Shown here one piece after another: positions 32,638 to 41,137 of a stretch of 64,000 nt of DNA; the stretch's first letter is position 1; the number at the start of each line of letters is the position of its first letter. This stretch comes from Candidatus Limnocylindrales bacterium (GTDB taxonomy: Bacteria; Desulfobacterota; Binatia; UBA1149; CAITLU01). Location: contig DASPNR010000030.1 of NCBI GenBank assembly GCA_035626395.1, positions 186,001-250,000 of the forward strand, written 5' to 3'. Made by a program: the position numbers and the translations under genes. Below the pieces are notes generated by a model. That model ran no database searches. It was not told the DNA's origin and worked only from the letters and a program-made list of their open reading frames with translations.

Positions 32638-34629
32638 ATGCACGCCCTTTCGACGCAGGGAGGACCCGCCGGCACCGGAGAATGGCGACGCGATGGCGTC
32701 GGGGACGCCGACGAATCGCCGCCCGAGCACTGCGAGTCAGCACCGCCCGAGCACAGCGAGTCATCGCCGCCCGCGCGCTCCGAGTCATCGCCGCCAGAGC
32801 TCCGCGAGTCATCGCCGCCCGAGCGCTCCGAGTCATCGCTCCCCGAGCACGATGGAGTCGCCCTGGCCCCGCTTGCCAACAAGAGCTCTCCATCCAGCGC
32901 CGAAGCGGCCAAGGCTGCGAGCCGGCATCTGCGCGCGCACCTGGCCGAGGCGCTCGTCGATGCTTCGCCGAAGATGGAAGAGGATGAGGTGCAGGTGCTG
33001 AAGTTCCACGGCGCCTACCAGCAGGACGACCGCGACTGGCGCGAAGCCGCCAAGTCCACCGGCGGCGAGCGTGCCTACAGCTTCATGGTCCGCGTCAAGG
33101 TGCCCGGCGGCATGCTGAGCGCCGCCCAGTACCTGGCAATGGACCGACTCGCCGACGAGGTGGTGAGGGGACGCAGCCTGCGCGTGACGACGCGGCAGAA
33201 CTTCCAGCTCCACGGCGTGCTCAAGACCGATCTCGTGCGGACCATCCGTGTGGTGAACGAGTGTCTTCTGACGACGCTGTCGGGCTGCGGCGACGTCGAG
33301 CGCAACATCGTCGCTCCGCCCGCGCCGCTGGCGGATGCTGCGCACGCATCGCTGCGCGCGCTGGCGGGCGAGCTGACGGCCGCGCTGGCTCCGTCCACCA
33401 ACGCCTATCACGAGATCTGGCTGGGAGCGCAGAAGGTGGATTCGAGCGAGGAGCCCGCCGACCCTCTCTACGGCGAGACCTACCTGCCGCGAAAGTTCAA
33501 GACCGGCCTCGCGCTCCCCGACGACGACGCCGTCGAGGTCCTGGACCAGGACTGCGCGCTCATCGGGCTCGTCGCGCGCGATCGGCTCTACGGCTTCAAC
33601 ATCGCGCTCGGCGGCGGAGGAGGGCTGACGCATCGCAAGCCCGACAGCTACGCGCGCCTTGCCACGCCGCTCGGTTCCATCGATGCCGAGCACGTCGTGG
33701 AGGCGGTTCGCATCGTGGCCGGTATCTTTCGCGATTTCGGAGATCGCACCGACCGCAAGCACGCACGCCTCAAGCACGTCGTCGAGGAGCGCGGCATCGA
33801 CGCCGTGCGCGCGGAGTTCTGCCGTCGCGCCGCCTTTCCGCTGCGGCCGTGGGTGAAGCTCCCGCCGCTTCAGCGCAAGCTCTGGCTGGGGCGGCACGAA
33901 CAGGGCGACGGGCGTGTCTTCATCGGTGTGGCGCTTTCGGCGGGCCGCATCGCCGACACACCGGCGCTGCGGCTCAAGACCGCGCTGGCCGCTGCCGTTC
34001 GCGCGGTCATGCCCAACATCGTGCTGACACCGCAGCAGAACATCCTGTTCACCGACATGACGCCGCAGGACGCCGACCGGCTCGAGTCGGTCCTGCATGC
34101 CTATCGCATCGAAACCGGCGCCGGCCTGACCCCGCTGCGGCAGCAGGCGCTGGCATGCCCGGCGCTGCCCACGTGCGGTCTGGCGCTGGCCGAGGCCGAG
34201 CGCGTGGCCCCCGACGTCCTCGACGAGCTCGAGCGCGAGCTGATGCGGCTGGGACGCGCGCGCGCGCCGCTCGACCTGCGCATCACCGGCTGCGCCAACG
34301 GCTGCGTGCGCACCTACAACGCCGAGATCGGCCTGGTCGGCCGCAAGCCCGGCCACTACGACATCTACGTCGGCGGCGGTCCTGAGCATCTTGCGGAAAT
34401 CTACGCCGAGGTCGTGTCGCAGGAGGCGGTCGTGCTCTGGCTGCGCCCGTTGCTCGAATGCTGGGCGAGCGAGTCCTTGCAGGATGAAGGGCTGGGCAGC
34501 TTCTACCGGCGTCGATTCGGCAGCAGCCGTCGTGCCGACCTGTGCACCGGCGCCAAGGATGATCCGGCGTGGAAGCGGGTCGCGGCGTCCTCGCGGGATG
34601 AGCCCGTGATGGCCGCACATTCGCGGTGA
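32638..34629 (+). CDS. Siroheme [4Fe-4S] sulfite/nitrite reductase (CysI-like)
   Basis: The body (from about residue 90) is a complete hemoprotein reductase: VQVLKFHGAYQQDDRDWREAA, RTTRQNFQ-type LRVTTRQNFQLHGVLK, siroheme-contact YLPRKFKTGLALPDDD, and cluster ligands CPALPTC (C-x5-C) and CANGC (C-x3-C). It reduces sulfite to sulfide or nitrite to ammonia; the two cannot be separated by eye. The frame opens at ATG 32617, which lies inside the operator and core promoter, so GTG 32626 or ATG 32638 are better starts; 32638 is used, giving 663 residues. The first 75 residues are Ser/Pro/Glu repeats unlike the family. No flavoprotein subunit is nearby. Confidence 0.87.
   Translation: MHALSTQGGPAGTGEWRRDGVGDADESPPEHCESAPPEHSESSPPARSESSPPELRESSPPERSESSLPEHDGVALAPLANKSSPSSAEAAKAASRHLRAHLAEALVDASPKMEEDEVQVLKFHGAYQQDDRDWREAAKSTGGERAYSFMVRVKVPGGMLSAAQYLAMDRLADEVVRGRSLRVTTRQNFQLHGVLKTDLVRTIRVVNECLLTTLSGCGDVERNIVAPPAPLADAAHASLRALAGELTAALAPSTNAYHEIWLGAQKVDSSEEPADPLYGETYLPRKFKTGLALPDDDAVEVLDQDCALIGLVARDRLYGFNIALGGGGGLTHRKPDSYARLATPLGSIDAEHVVEAVRIVAGIFRDFGDRTDRKHARLKHVVEERGIDAVRAEFCRRAAFPLRPWVKLPPLQRKLWLGRHEQGDGRVFIGVALSAGRIADTPALRLKTALAAAVRAVMPNIVLTPQQNILFTDMTPQDADRLESVLHAYRIETGAGLTPLRQQALACPALPTCGLALAEAERVAPDVLDELERELMRLGRARAPLDLRITGCANGCVRTYNAEIGLVGRKPGHYDIYVGGGPEHLAEIYAEVVSQEAVVLWLRPLLECWASESLQDEGLGSFYRRRFGSSRRADLCTGAKDDPAWKRVAASSRDEPVMAAHSR
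32713..32853 (+). repeat. 24-bp tandem repeat in the reductase N-terminal coding region
   Basis: Five full 24-bp units start at 32734, 32758, 32782, 32806 and 32830, preceded by a 21-base degenerate unit at 32713. Each begins GAGTCA and is in frame, so each encodes eight residues of the type S-E-S-S-P-P-E-x. Units differ by a few substitutions. Copy number could vary between strains without breaking the frame. Confidence 0.9.
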
Positions 34630-34676
34630 TCGCTCGGTTTGCCACGGTCGCAGCGACACGCTCATAACTCGCCTGC

Positions 34677-35105
34677 ATGCGCCTGACCGATTACACCGAC
34701 TACGGCCTTCGCGTCCTCGTGTACCTCGGCACCACCGGCGACCGTCTCGTCACCATCGATGAGATCGCCGGGCACTCCGGGATCTCGCGCAACCACCTGA
34801 TGAAGATCGTGCACCGGCTCGGCCAGCTCGGCTACGTCGCCACCGTGCGCGGCAAGAACGGTGGCGTGCGCCTCGGCGCGCCTCCCGCGAAGATCAAGGT
34901 CGGCGACGTCGTTCGCGATCTCGAAGAAGAGCTCGGCACCATGACGGCCGATGCTCCGAAAAAAGGCCCGGCGCTGCAGCCGGCCGATGCGGTGCGGGCG
35001 GTCCTTCAGGATGCCTTCGCCGCATTCGCGCGCGTGCTCGACGACACGAGCCTGGCGGATCTGGTCGAGCCCTGCCTCGGCCGTCGCAGCCGCGGGACCC
35101 GATGA
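34677..35105 (+). CDS. NsrR-like Rrf2 family regulator lacking Fe-S cysteines
   Basis: A 142-residue winged-helix protein close to NsrR: MRLTDYTDYGLRVLVYL, recognition helix ISRNHLMKIVHRLGQLGYV and the wing VATVRGKNGGVRLGAP are nearly the E. coli sequence. The cluster-binding loop, which in NsrR has three cysteines, here reads LGTMTADAPKKGPALQPADAV with none; the only cysteine is near the C-terminus (EPCLG). It therefore probably does not carry the NO-sensing [4Fe-4S] or [2Fe-2S] cluster. It lies 47 bp after the reductase gene and is the likely ligand of the palindrome upstream of it. Confidence 0.85.
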   Translation: MRLTDYTDYGLRVLVYLGTTGDRLVTIDEIAGHSGISRNHLMKIVHRLGQLGYVATVRGKNGGVRLGAPPAKIKVGDVVRDLEEELGTMTADAPKKGPALQPADAVRAVLQDAFAAFARVLDDTSLADLVEPCLGRRSRGTR

Positions 35106-35147
35106 CAAAGGGCATGCCTGCCCCGGCGCAAGCCCGCGGCGGACCGG

Positions 35148-36287
35148 CTACTCCGAGGTCAGCTCGTTCATGCGCTCCATGACGCTGACGAACTCTTCGA
35201 TCATGTCGGCCACCACTCGCCGCGCCGGCATCGGCGTGTTCATCTGTCCCACGCACTGGCCCACGAAGTAGGTGACGAGCTGGCGCGCGCCCGAGTCCGG
35301 CTGATGCGCGACGCGGTGGATGCGCCGCTGCGCCTCGGCGATGAGCACGCTCTGCAGAGGCATCGGAAGCGTGTCCGGCGCATCGGGCGCCTCCCACGCG
35401 TCCGTCCACGGCGAGCGCAGCATTCGAGCCGGCTTTCCCGTCAGCGAGCGCGAGCGCAGCGTGTCGGCGGAGGTGGCCGCCAGGAACTTCTCGCGAATCA
35501 CCGGCGTCGTCTCGGCTTCGTTGGTCGTCAGCCACACCGACCCGCACCAGACGCCTTCGGCGCCCAGGCACATCGCCGCGGCGACCTGGCGTCCGGTGGC
35601 GATGCCGCCTGCGGCGAGCACGGGGATGGGAGCGACGGCATCGACGACCTGCGGCACGAGGACCATCGTCGCGATGTCGCCGGTGTGCCCGCCGCCCTCG
35701 GTGCCCTGCGCAATGATGATGTCGGCGCCGGCCTCCTTGTGCGCGATGGCGTGGTCGAGGCGGCCGGCCAGCGCCGCCACCGGAACTCCTGCGGCGTGCG
35801 CGCGTTCGACCAGCCATGCCGGCGGCGATCCGAGCGCCGATGCGATGAGCCGGACCTCGTGCTCGAACGATACGTCGATGAGCGGCGCCATGCTCTTGGG
35901 GTCGACGCGCAGACCGGCCATGCCGCGCTGCTCGCGCTTGCCGTCGCTCGAGGGCGGAAGCTCGGGCACGCCGTAGCGCTCCAGCAGCTCCTCGAGCCAC
36001 TGCTTGTGCTCGTCGGGAATCATCTGGCGCAGGCTGCCGGGAGTGATGCCGCCTTCCTCGGAGCCGACGTACTTGCGCGGGATCAGCAGGTCGACGCCGA
36101 AGGGACGCCCTTTGGTCTGCTCACGAATCCACTTCAGGTCGACGTCGAGCTGCTCGGGCGTGTGCGCGACGGCGCCGAGCACGCCCATGCCGCCGGCGTT
36201 TGTGACGGCGGCGACGACGTCGCGGCAGTGGGTGAAGGCGAAGATCGGGAAGTCGATCCCCAGCATCTCGGTGACTTTCGTTCGCAT
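35148..36287 (-). CDS. Nitronate monooxygenase (2-nitropropane dioxygenase-like flavoprotein)
   Basis: A 379-residue FMN TIM-barrel enzyme. It opens TEMLGIDFPIFAFTHCRDVVAAVTNAGGMGVLGAVAHTPEQL and has the phosphate-binding stretch GTEGGGHTGDIATMVLVPQVVDAV and VLAAGGIATGRQVAAAMCLGAEGVWCG, matching NMO-type proteins. It oxidises nitroalkanes/nitronates or, in some family members, acts as an enoyl-type flavin reductase. Its convergent neighbour is the Rrf2 gene (42 bp away). A link to nitrogen-oxide metabolism with the reductase is only suggestive. Confidence 0.88.
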   Translation of the reverse strand: MRTKVTEMLGIDFPIFAFTHCRDVVAAVTNAGGMGVLGAVAHTPEQLDVDLKWIREQTKGRPFGVDLLIPRKYVGSEEGGITPGSLRQMIPDEHKQWLEELLERYGVPELPPSSDGKREQRGMAGLRVDPKSMAPLIDVSFEHEVRLIASALGSPPAWLVERAHAAGVPVAALAGRLDHAIAHKEAGADIIIAQGTEGGGHTGDIATMVLVPQVVDAVAPIPVLAAGGIATGRQVAAAMCLGAEGVWCGSVWLTTNEAETTPVIREKFLAATSADTLRSRSLTGKPARMLRSPWTDAWEAPDAPDTLPMPLQSVLIAEAQRRIHRVAHQPDSGARQLVTYFVGQCVGQMNTPMPARRVVADMIEEFVSVMERMNELTSE

Positions 36288-36340
36288 TCGGAACTCCTGC
36301 TGTCGCGCCGCTTCGGCCGCGCGCGATCATCGCGCCGCCG

Positions 36341-37744
36341 TCAACTGCTCGGACACGGCTGCGGCCCGCCGAGCACGCGGTCCGGAGAGAGCGGATCGCA
36401 CACCGGATGTCCGAGAGCGCGCCGATCCACGGCCGCGCGAATGGCCGCATGCTCGCGCCGGCCGATGGGGTAGGCAAGCGCGATCGCGAAACCGGCGGCG
36501 TTGCACGCGCACGGCACGAGCGCGTACAGCGCGACCAGCACGTCGCGCACGTGCGGCGTCTGCTCGGCGTTGGGAACATAGCCGGCCAGGTCGAGAACGT
36601 GCAGGCCGACGCCCACGCCGATCGCCGCCGACATCTTGCGCGCCACCGCCCACACGCCCAGATAGCTGCCTTCGCGCCGGCGGCCCGAGAGCAGCTCGTC
36701 GTAGTCGATGACGTCCGCCTGCATCGAAGAGGGCAGGGCGATGGTGGCGCCGAAGCCGATGCCCGAGACGAAGACGAGCGCCGCATAGACCGCCGCATCG
36801 CCGGGGCCGAGGAAGTAGACACCGGAGAATGCGGCCGTGTTGACGGCGGTGGCGGTCAGCCAGGCGTGCTTCTTGTCGAAGCGCTTCGATACCGCCACCC
36901 ACATCGGCAGGCAGGCGATGCCGGTGACCAGGTAGAGGAGCATGAAGTAGTCGGCTGACGGCGACTGCAGCACGTACTCGACATAGAACAGCACCAGCGT
37001 GGCCGGCAGGTTGCTGCCGAGCGCGGCCACCGCATACGACGACAGCAGGATCAGGAACGGACGGTTGGCCAGCATGTCGCGCCAGGTCGCGCGCAGCCGC
37101 TGGCGGCGCGGCGGCTTCGAGTCCTGCCGCTCGCGCACGCTCCATACGCACCACAGACAGGCGGCCACGATGAGCGGTCCGTACGACAGCGCGACCAGGC
37201 GGAAACGCGCGGCCTCGGCAGCGGGTCCCGGCGGCATCTGCACGAGAGCGGCGGCGGCGGTGGGCGAGGCGGCCGCGACCAGCGTTCCCAGCAGAAGCGC
37301 GCCGTCGCGCAGCGCCAGCAGCGAGGTCCTCTGGTCGTAGTCGTAGGTCAGCTCCGGCCCGAGCGACTCGTAGGGCACCACCACCAGCGTCCACAGCACG
37401 AACACCGCGAACAGCCAGATGCCGAACCACCACGGCGCCAGCGCCGGCGAGCCCAGGGGCGGGGTGAACAGCAGATACAGCGCTGCCGCGAGCGGGATGG
37501 CCGCACCGATCACGTACGGGCGGCGCCGCCCCCAGCGCGTGCGCGTGGCATCGCTGAGCGCTCCGATCGTCGGGTCGAGCAGGCCGTCGAGCAGGCGCGC
37601 GGCCATCAGCAGCGCGCCGAGCGTTCCCACCGGCACGCCGACGACGTCCGTGTAGAACTTGGGAAGGTGGACGTAGACGGGAATGCCGATGGCGGCCAGC
37701 GCGAAGGCCGGCGCGGCGTACGCCGCGCGCACCGCTGACGACAT
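36341..37744 (-). CDS. MFS transporter, glycoside-pentoside-hexuronide (GPH) type
   Basis: A 467-residue integral membrane protein with about 12 helices. The GPH signature appears after helix 2: ARLLDGLLDPTIGALSDATRTRWGRRRPYVIGAAIPLAAALYLLF, along with VPYESLGPELTYDYDQRTSL and the second-half segment PSSMQADVIDYDELLSGRRREGSYLGVWA. Such carriers co-transport sugars or other solutes with H+ or Na+. GTG at 37753 is an alternative start three residues earlier. The substrate is unknown, and no sugar enzymes adjoin it. Confidence 0.87.
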   Translation of the reverse strand: MSSAVRAAYAAPAFALAAIGIPVYVHLPKFYTDVVGVPVGTLGALLMAARLLDGLLDPTIGALSDATRTRWGRRRPYVIGAAIPLAAALYLLFTPPLGSPALAPWWFGIWLFAVFVLWTLVVVPYESLGPELTYDYDQRTSLLALRDGALLLGTLVAAASPTAAAALVQMPPGPAAEAARFRLVALSYGPLIVAACLWCVWSVRERQDSKPPRRQRLRATWRDMLANRPFLILLSSYAVAALGSNLPATLVLFYVEYVLQSPSADYFMLLYLVTGIACLPMWVAVSKRFDKKHAWLTATAVNTAAFSGVYFLGPGDAAVYAALVFVSGIGFGATIALPSSMQADVIDYDELLSGRRREGSYLGVWAVARKMSAAIGVGVGLHVLDLAGYVPNAEQTPHVRDVLVALYALVPCACNAAGFAIALAYPIGRREHAAIRAAVDRRALGHPVCDPLSPDRVLGGPQPCPSS

Positions 37745-37801
37745 CGCTTTCACGGGCGATGGCTAGTAGCACGGCGCGGCCCCCGTGCTAGCAAGGCGAG
37801 C

Positions 37802-38806
37802 GTGCCACGCTCCCGCGCCAGCGCGCCGCCGCAGCGGCCGGCGACTCCGGCTCATGATGACGGCGACATCCTCGTCGGCGTCTCCACCTGTCTTCTCGGC
37901 GAGCACGTCCGCTACGACGGCGGCCACAAGCACGACCGCTACGTCACCGGCGTGCTCGGCCGGTACTTCCGGTTGGTCCCGGTGTGTCCGGAAGTCGAAG
38001 CCGGCATGGGCGTGCCGCGCGAGCCGGTGCGCCTGGTTCGCGACGGCGGCCGGCTTCGGATGCTCGGCGTGACCAGCGGCTGCGACCACACCCGGCGCAT
38101 GCAGCTCTACGCCCGCCGCCGCGTCGCCGAGCTCGACGCGATGGGCCTGTCCGGCTACGTCCTGAAGCAGGGCTCGCCTTCCTGCGGCATGAAGCGGGTT
38201 CGTGCGTACACGACGGCGGGCGCGCCTTCGGCGCCGTCGAGCGGCCTGTTCGCTGCTGCTCTTCTGGATGCGATGCCGACTCTGCCCCTGGAAGAAGAGG
38301 GCCGTCTCGAAGATCCCGGCCTGCGCGAAAACTTCGTCGAACGCGTGTTCGCACACCGTCGCCTGCAGCGGGCGCTCGCCCCGGGTTGGAAGATCGCCGA
38401 CCTCGTCGAGCTCCATGCGCGCGAAACGCTGCTGCTGGCGTCGCATGGCTCCGCCGCCGAGAAGGAACTGGGGCGGCTCGTTGCCGGAGCGCGCAATATG
38501 AACCGCGGTCAGGCGCGGGATCTATACAAACGCTCGTTCATGCGGGCGCTGGCACGGCCGGCGACGCGCGCCCGGCACGTCAAGGTTTTGCAGCATGTTC
38601 TCGCGTACTTCGGCGACCGCATCGATGCGCCGGCGCGCCGCGCCGTCGCGAGCGTGATCGAGGACTATCGCCGCGCCCGCGTTCCGCTGCTCGTTCCTCT
38701 CGCGATCGTGCGCCATTACGCCGATGTGTGCGGCATCGATTCCCTCGCGCGTCAGACCTATCTCGATCCGCATCCGAAGGAGCTCATGCTTCGCAATCAT
38801 GTCTGA
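37802..38806 (+). CDS. DUF523/DUF1722 fusion protein (YbgA family)
   Basis: A 334-residue protein with GTG start. The N-terminal DUF523 domain reads VGVSTCLLGEHVRYDGGHKHDRYV, VCPEVEAGMGVPREPVRLV and LKQGSPSCGMKRVRAY; its conserved cysteines (STC, VCPE, SCG) suggest metal or Fe-S binding. The C-terminal DUF1722 domain follows from about residue 195 (LHARETLLLASHGSAAEKELGRLVAGARN, KVLQHVLAYFGDRIDAPARRAVASVIEDYRRARVPLLVPLAIVRHY). This fusion is widespread in proteobacteria; DUF523 has been connected with thiouracil desulfuration, and other roles are unclear. Start residues 1-22 are low complexity. Confidence 0.88.
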   Translation: MPRSRASAPPQRPATPAHDDGDILVGVSTCLLGEHVRYDGGHKHDRYVTGVLGRYFRLVPVCPEVEAGMGVPREPVRLVRDGGRLRMLGVTSGCDHTRRMQLYARRRVAELDAMGLSGYVLKQGSPSCGMKRVRAYTTAGAPSAPSSGLFAAALLDAMPTLPLEEEGRLEDPGLRENFVERVFAHRRLQRALAPGWKIADLVELHARETLLLASHGSAAEKELGRLVAGARNMNRGQARDLYKRSFMRALARPATRARHVKVLQHVLAYFGDRIDAPARRAVASVIEDYRRARVPLLVPLAIVRHYADVCGIDSLARQTYLDPHPKELMLRNHV

Positions 38807-38854
38807 GCCGTAGCTCACAAAGTGCTTGCTTTGACGATGGCGAAGTTATTATTG

Positions 38855-39040
38855 GGTGGCCGCCTGGGGGAAGGCGTTTTTCGACTGTCGCCACCGCGCA
38901 AGGACCTCGATCCTTCCTTCGCACGCACGAGAAGTGTGCTGCGGGTGGTGGCCCCGAGCTTTCACGACAATTCGTTTCCGGACCGGTAACTCCCCCCTTA
39001 CCGGACTGGAGCCGGGGAGGTCCTTTCGGGGACCTCCCCG
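38855..39040 (+). ncRNA. Structured non-coding leader or small RNA candidate
   Basis: The 349-bp gap 38807-39155 has no credible gene but contains four consecutive hairpins. They are 38855-38895 (GGTGGC with GCCACC around a CGCC/GGCG hairpin), 38900-38915 (AAGGA/TCCTT), 38977-39010 (a 12-bp stem with one mismatch around a CTCCCCCC loop) and 39013-39040 (a perfect 11-bp stem CGGGGAGGTCC with a TTTCGG loop). TTGCTT and TATTAT at 38826 and 38847, 15 bases apart, are a possible promoter. The C-rich loop could pair with GGGGAGG of the last stem, giving an alternative fold as in attenuators. It precedes the acyltransferase by 115 bases. No known riboswitch class was recognised. Confidence 0.4.
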
Positions 39041-39155
39041 CGCACGATTCTTCGCCGTTGCAGCACCTGTCTCCGCGAAATGGGACTTTGCCCTGGCATG
39101 ACACCCGACGCCGCTTGCGAACTCGTGGTGATGGCGACAGCCTCGACCCGCACCG

Positions 39156-40100
39156 ATGTATAGATTCCTTCCCGCTCCCGTTCTCGGCGCCCTGACCCTG
39201 GCGGCCATCGTCCTCAACACGATCCTGATATCCATTCCCTATTTCAGCGTCGCGATCGTGAAGTTCGTCGTGCCGGTTGCCGCATGGCGGCATTTCTGGA
39301 CGGTGCCGCTGGTATGGGTGGCCGAGCTGTGGATTCGCATCAACAATCTCATCCTGGATGCGACGCAGCCGACGCAGTGGGATTTTCGCGGCCTGGACGA
39401 TCCGCGGCTGTCGCGCAAGGGCCGCTATCTGGTCACCAGCAATCACCAGACCTGGGCCGACATTCTGGTGCTGCAGCGCCTGCTCATCGACCACGTTCCG
39501 TTTCTGCGCTTCTTCATCAAGCAGGAACTGATCTGGGTCCCGATCCTGGGGCTGGCATGGTGGGCGGCCGACATGCCGTTCATGAAGCGATACTCCAAGG
39601 CCAAGCTGGCCAGGCATCCAGAGCTTGCCGGAAAGGACCTCGAGACCACGCGCAAGGCGTGCGAGCACTTCCGCCGCGGGCCGATCTCGATCATGAACTT
39701 CATCGAGGGCACGCGCTTCACACGCCAGAAGCACGACGGCCAGGAGTCGCCGTACGTGCATCTGCTCAAGCCCAAGGCCGGCGGCGTGGCGGCGGTCCTG
39801 GACGCTCTCTCGGGCGACCTCGGCACCCTGGTCAACGTGACCATCGTCTATCCGGGCGCGCGGCCGAACCTGTGGGACTTCGTGTGCGGCAGGGTTTCCA
39901 GGGTGATCTGTGAAACGACCGTCGAGGACATCCCCGCCGATCTCCACGGCCGCGACTACACCGCCGACGACATCCACCGCGAGCGCATGCAGATCTGGAT
40001 CCGCGAGCTGTGGGCCCGCAAGGACCAGCGCTTCACGCAGCTCGAAGCCGAGTCTGCGGGTTCCCGACCGTCCTCGCGCCGCCAGCGCCGCGCCGCCTGA
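39156..40100 (+). CDS. Lysophospholipid acyltransferase (PlsC/YihG type)
   Basis: A 314-residue membrane protein with two N-terminal hydrophobic segments (residues 10-45). PlsC motifs: SNHQTWADILVLQ (HX4D), QELIWVPILGLAWWAADMPFMKR and NFIEGTRFTRQK (motif III). YihG-like proteins add an acyl group to lysophosphatidic acid. It is the first gene of a plus-strand run (acyltransferase, MipA, two ketosynthases, permease). In aryl polyene loci acyltransferases attach the polyene to lipid, so a role there is possible, but housekeeping phospholipid synthesis is equally likely. Confidence 0.87.
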   Translation: MYRFLPAPVLGALTLAAIVLNTILISIPYFSVAIVKFVVPVAAWRHFWTVPLVWVAELWIRINNLILDATQPTQWDFRGLDDPRLSRKGRYLVTSNHQTWADILVLQRLLIDHVPFLRFFIKQELIWVPILGLAWWAADMPFMKRYSKAKLARHPELAGKDLETTRKACEHFRRGPISIMNFIEGTRFTRQKHDGQESPYVHLLKPKAGGVAAVLDALSGDLGTLVNVTIVYPGARPNLWDFVCGRVSRVICETTVEDIPADLHGRDYTADDIHRERMQIWIRELWARKDQRFTQLEAESAGSRPSSRRQRRAA

Positions 40101-40144
40101 GCCCGCGTTCCGTTCGACGCCGGTCTCGGCTACAGGCGAGGGCC

Positions 40145-41137
40145 ATGCGACTTTGCCTACGCCGCGCCGGCGCATCGTCCGCCCTCCTTCTCCTCCTGCC
40201 GTTGACGCTGCCCATGGCCGTGCTGGCGCAAGTGGAATCGCCGGTCGCCCCCGACACCGGGCGGCAGGCGGCCAAGGAAGCGCACGTCGAGATGCGTCCG
40301 AAATGGGAGCTCGGCGTCGGCAGCGTCTTCTACACGCAGCCCGACTACATCGGCTCGGACGAGTATCGCTTCCGCATCATCCCGTTTCCGTGGATCGTCT
40401 ACCGCGGCGACCGTTTCCGGGCCGACCGCGAGTCGATCCAGACGAAGATCTTCGGCACCGACCGCATCCGCTTCGACATCTCCACCAGCGGCCAGATCGC
40501 GGTCGACAGCGACGACAACGACCGCCGCCATGGGATGCCCGACCTGGACTGGATGTTCCAGATCGGCCCGTCGCTGACGATCCATCTCCTGCGCAGCGAC
40601 GACGGCAACTCGGCGCTCGAGATCGACATCCCGCTGCGCCCCGCCTTCGCCATCGCCTTCGACCACTTCAAGTATGAAGGGCTCGTGGCCAGCCCGCAGA
40701 TCGAGTACAAGCTCAGCCGCGGCCCCTACCAGTTCACCGGCCAGGCCGGGCTGGAATTCCAGGACAGCGAGTACAACGACTTCTTCTACGGCGTCGATCA
40801 CCGCTTCGTGACGCCCGACCGGCGCCAGTACGACGGCAAGACCGGCTACGGCGGCGTGCGCGTGGCTGCCGGCGTGGCCCGCTACTTCTTCGACCGCTTC
40901 TACGTCGGCGTCTTCACGCGCTACTACAACCTGGAAGGGGCGGCCTTCGAGAACAGCCCGCTGACCGGATCCACGCACGCGTTCGTCGGCGGCGTCGCCC
41001 TCGGCGTGGTGCTGACGAAATCGGACGAGATGGTGCCGGTGACGGCGGCCGAGCCCAAGACCAAGGAGCTCGGCAGCCCCGGCACACTGATGCCGGCGCA
41101 CGACGACACCCTGAGCGAGCCTCCACCCCAGCAATGA
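40145..41137 (+). CDS. MipA/OmpV family outer-membrane protein
   Basis: A 330-residue barrel. Start 40145 gives a signal peptide (ASSALLLLLPLTLPMAVLA). The family pattern WELGVGSVFYTQPDYIGSDEYRFRIIPFPWIVYRGDRFRADRESI is plain, with later strands FQIGPSLTIHL, SPQIEYKLSRGPYQFTGQAGLEF and GGVRVAAGVARYFFDRFYVGVFTRYYNLEG. MipA of E. coli scaffolds murein synthases, but most family members are uncharacterised. Its stop overlaps the ketosynthase start by ATGA, so the two are translated together, which ties it to the pigment genes by context. Confidence 0.88.
   Translation: MRLCLRRAGASSALLLLLPLTLPMAVLAQVESPVAPDTGRQAAKEAHVEMRPKWELGVGSVFYTQPDYIGSDEYRFRIIPFPWIVYRGDRFRADRESIQTKIFGTDRIRFDISTSGQIAVDSDDNDRRHGMPDLDWMFQIGPSLTIHLLRSDDGNSALEIDIPLRPAFAIAFDHFKYEGLVASPQIEYKLSRGPYQFTGQAGLEFQDSEYNDFFYGVDHRFVTPDRRQYDGKTGYGGVRVAAGVARYFFDRFYVGVFTRYYNLEGAAFENSPLTGSTHAFVGGVALGVVLTKSDEMVPVTAAEPKTKELGSPGTLMPAHDDTLSEPPPQQ

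Noticed and set aside
38831-38852. TTGACG-TATTAT promoter before the structured region
   Set aside because: The spacing is 10 bases, too short. TTGCTT at 38826 with 15-base spacing is the better, still weak, option.
38856-39101. 81-codon plus-strand frame in the structured gap
   Set aside because: It has no ribosome-binding site, a coding-unlike composition and lies across strong RNA stems.
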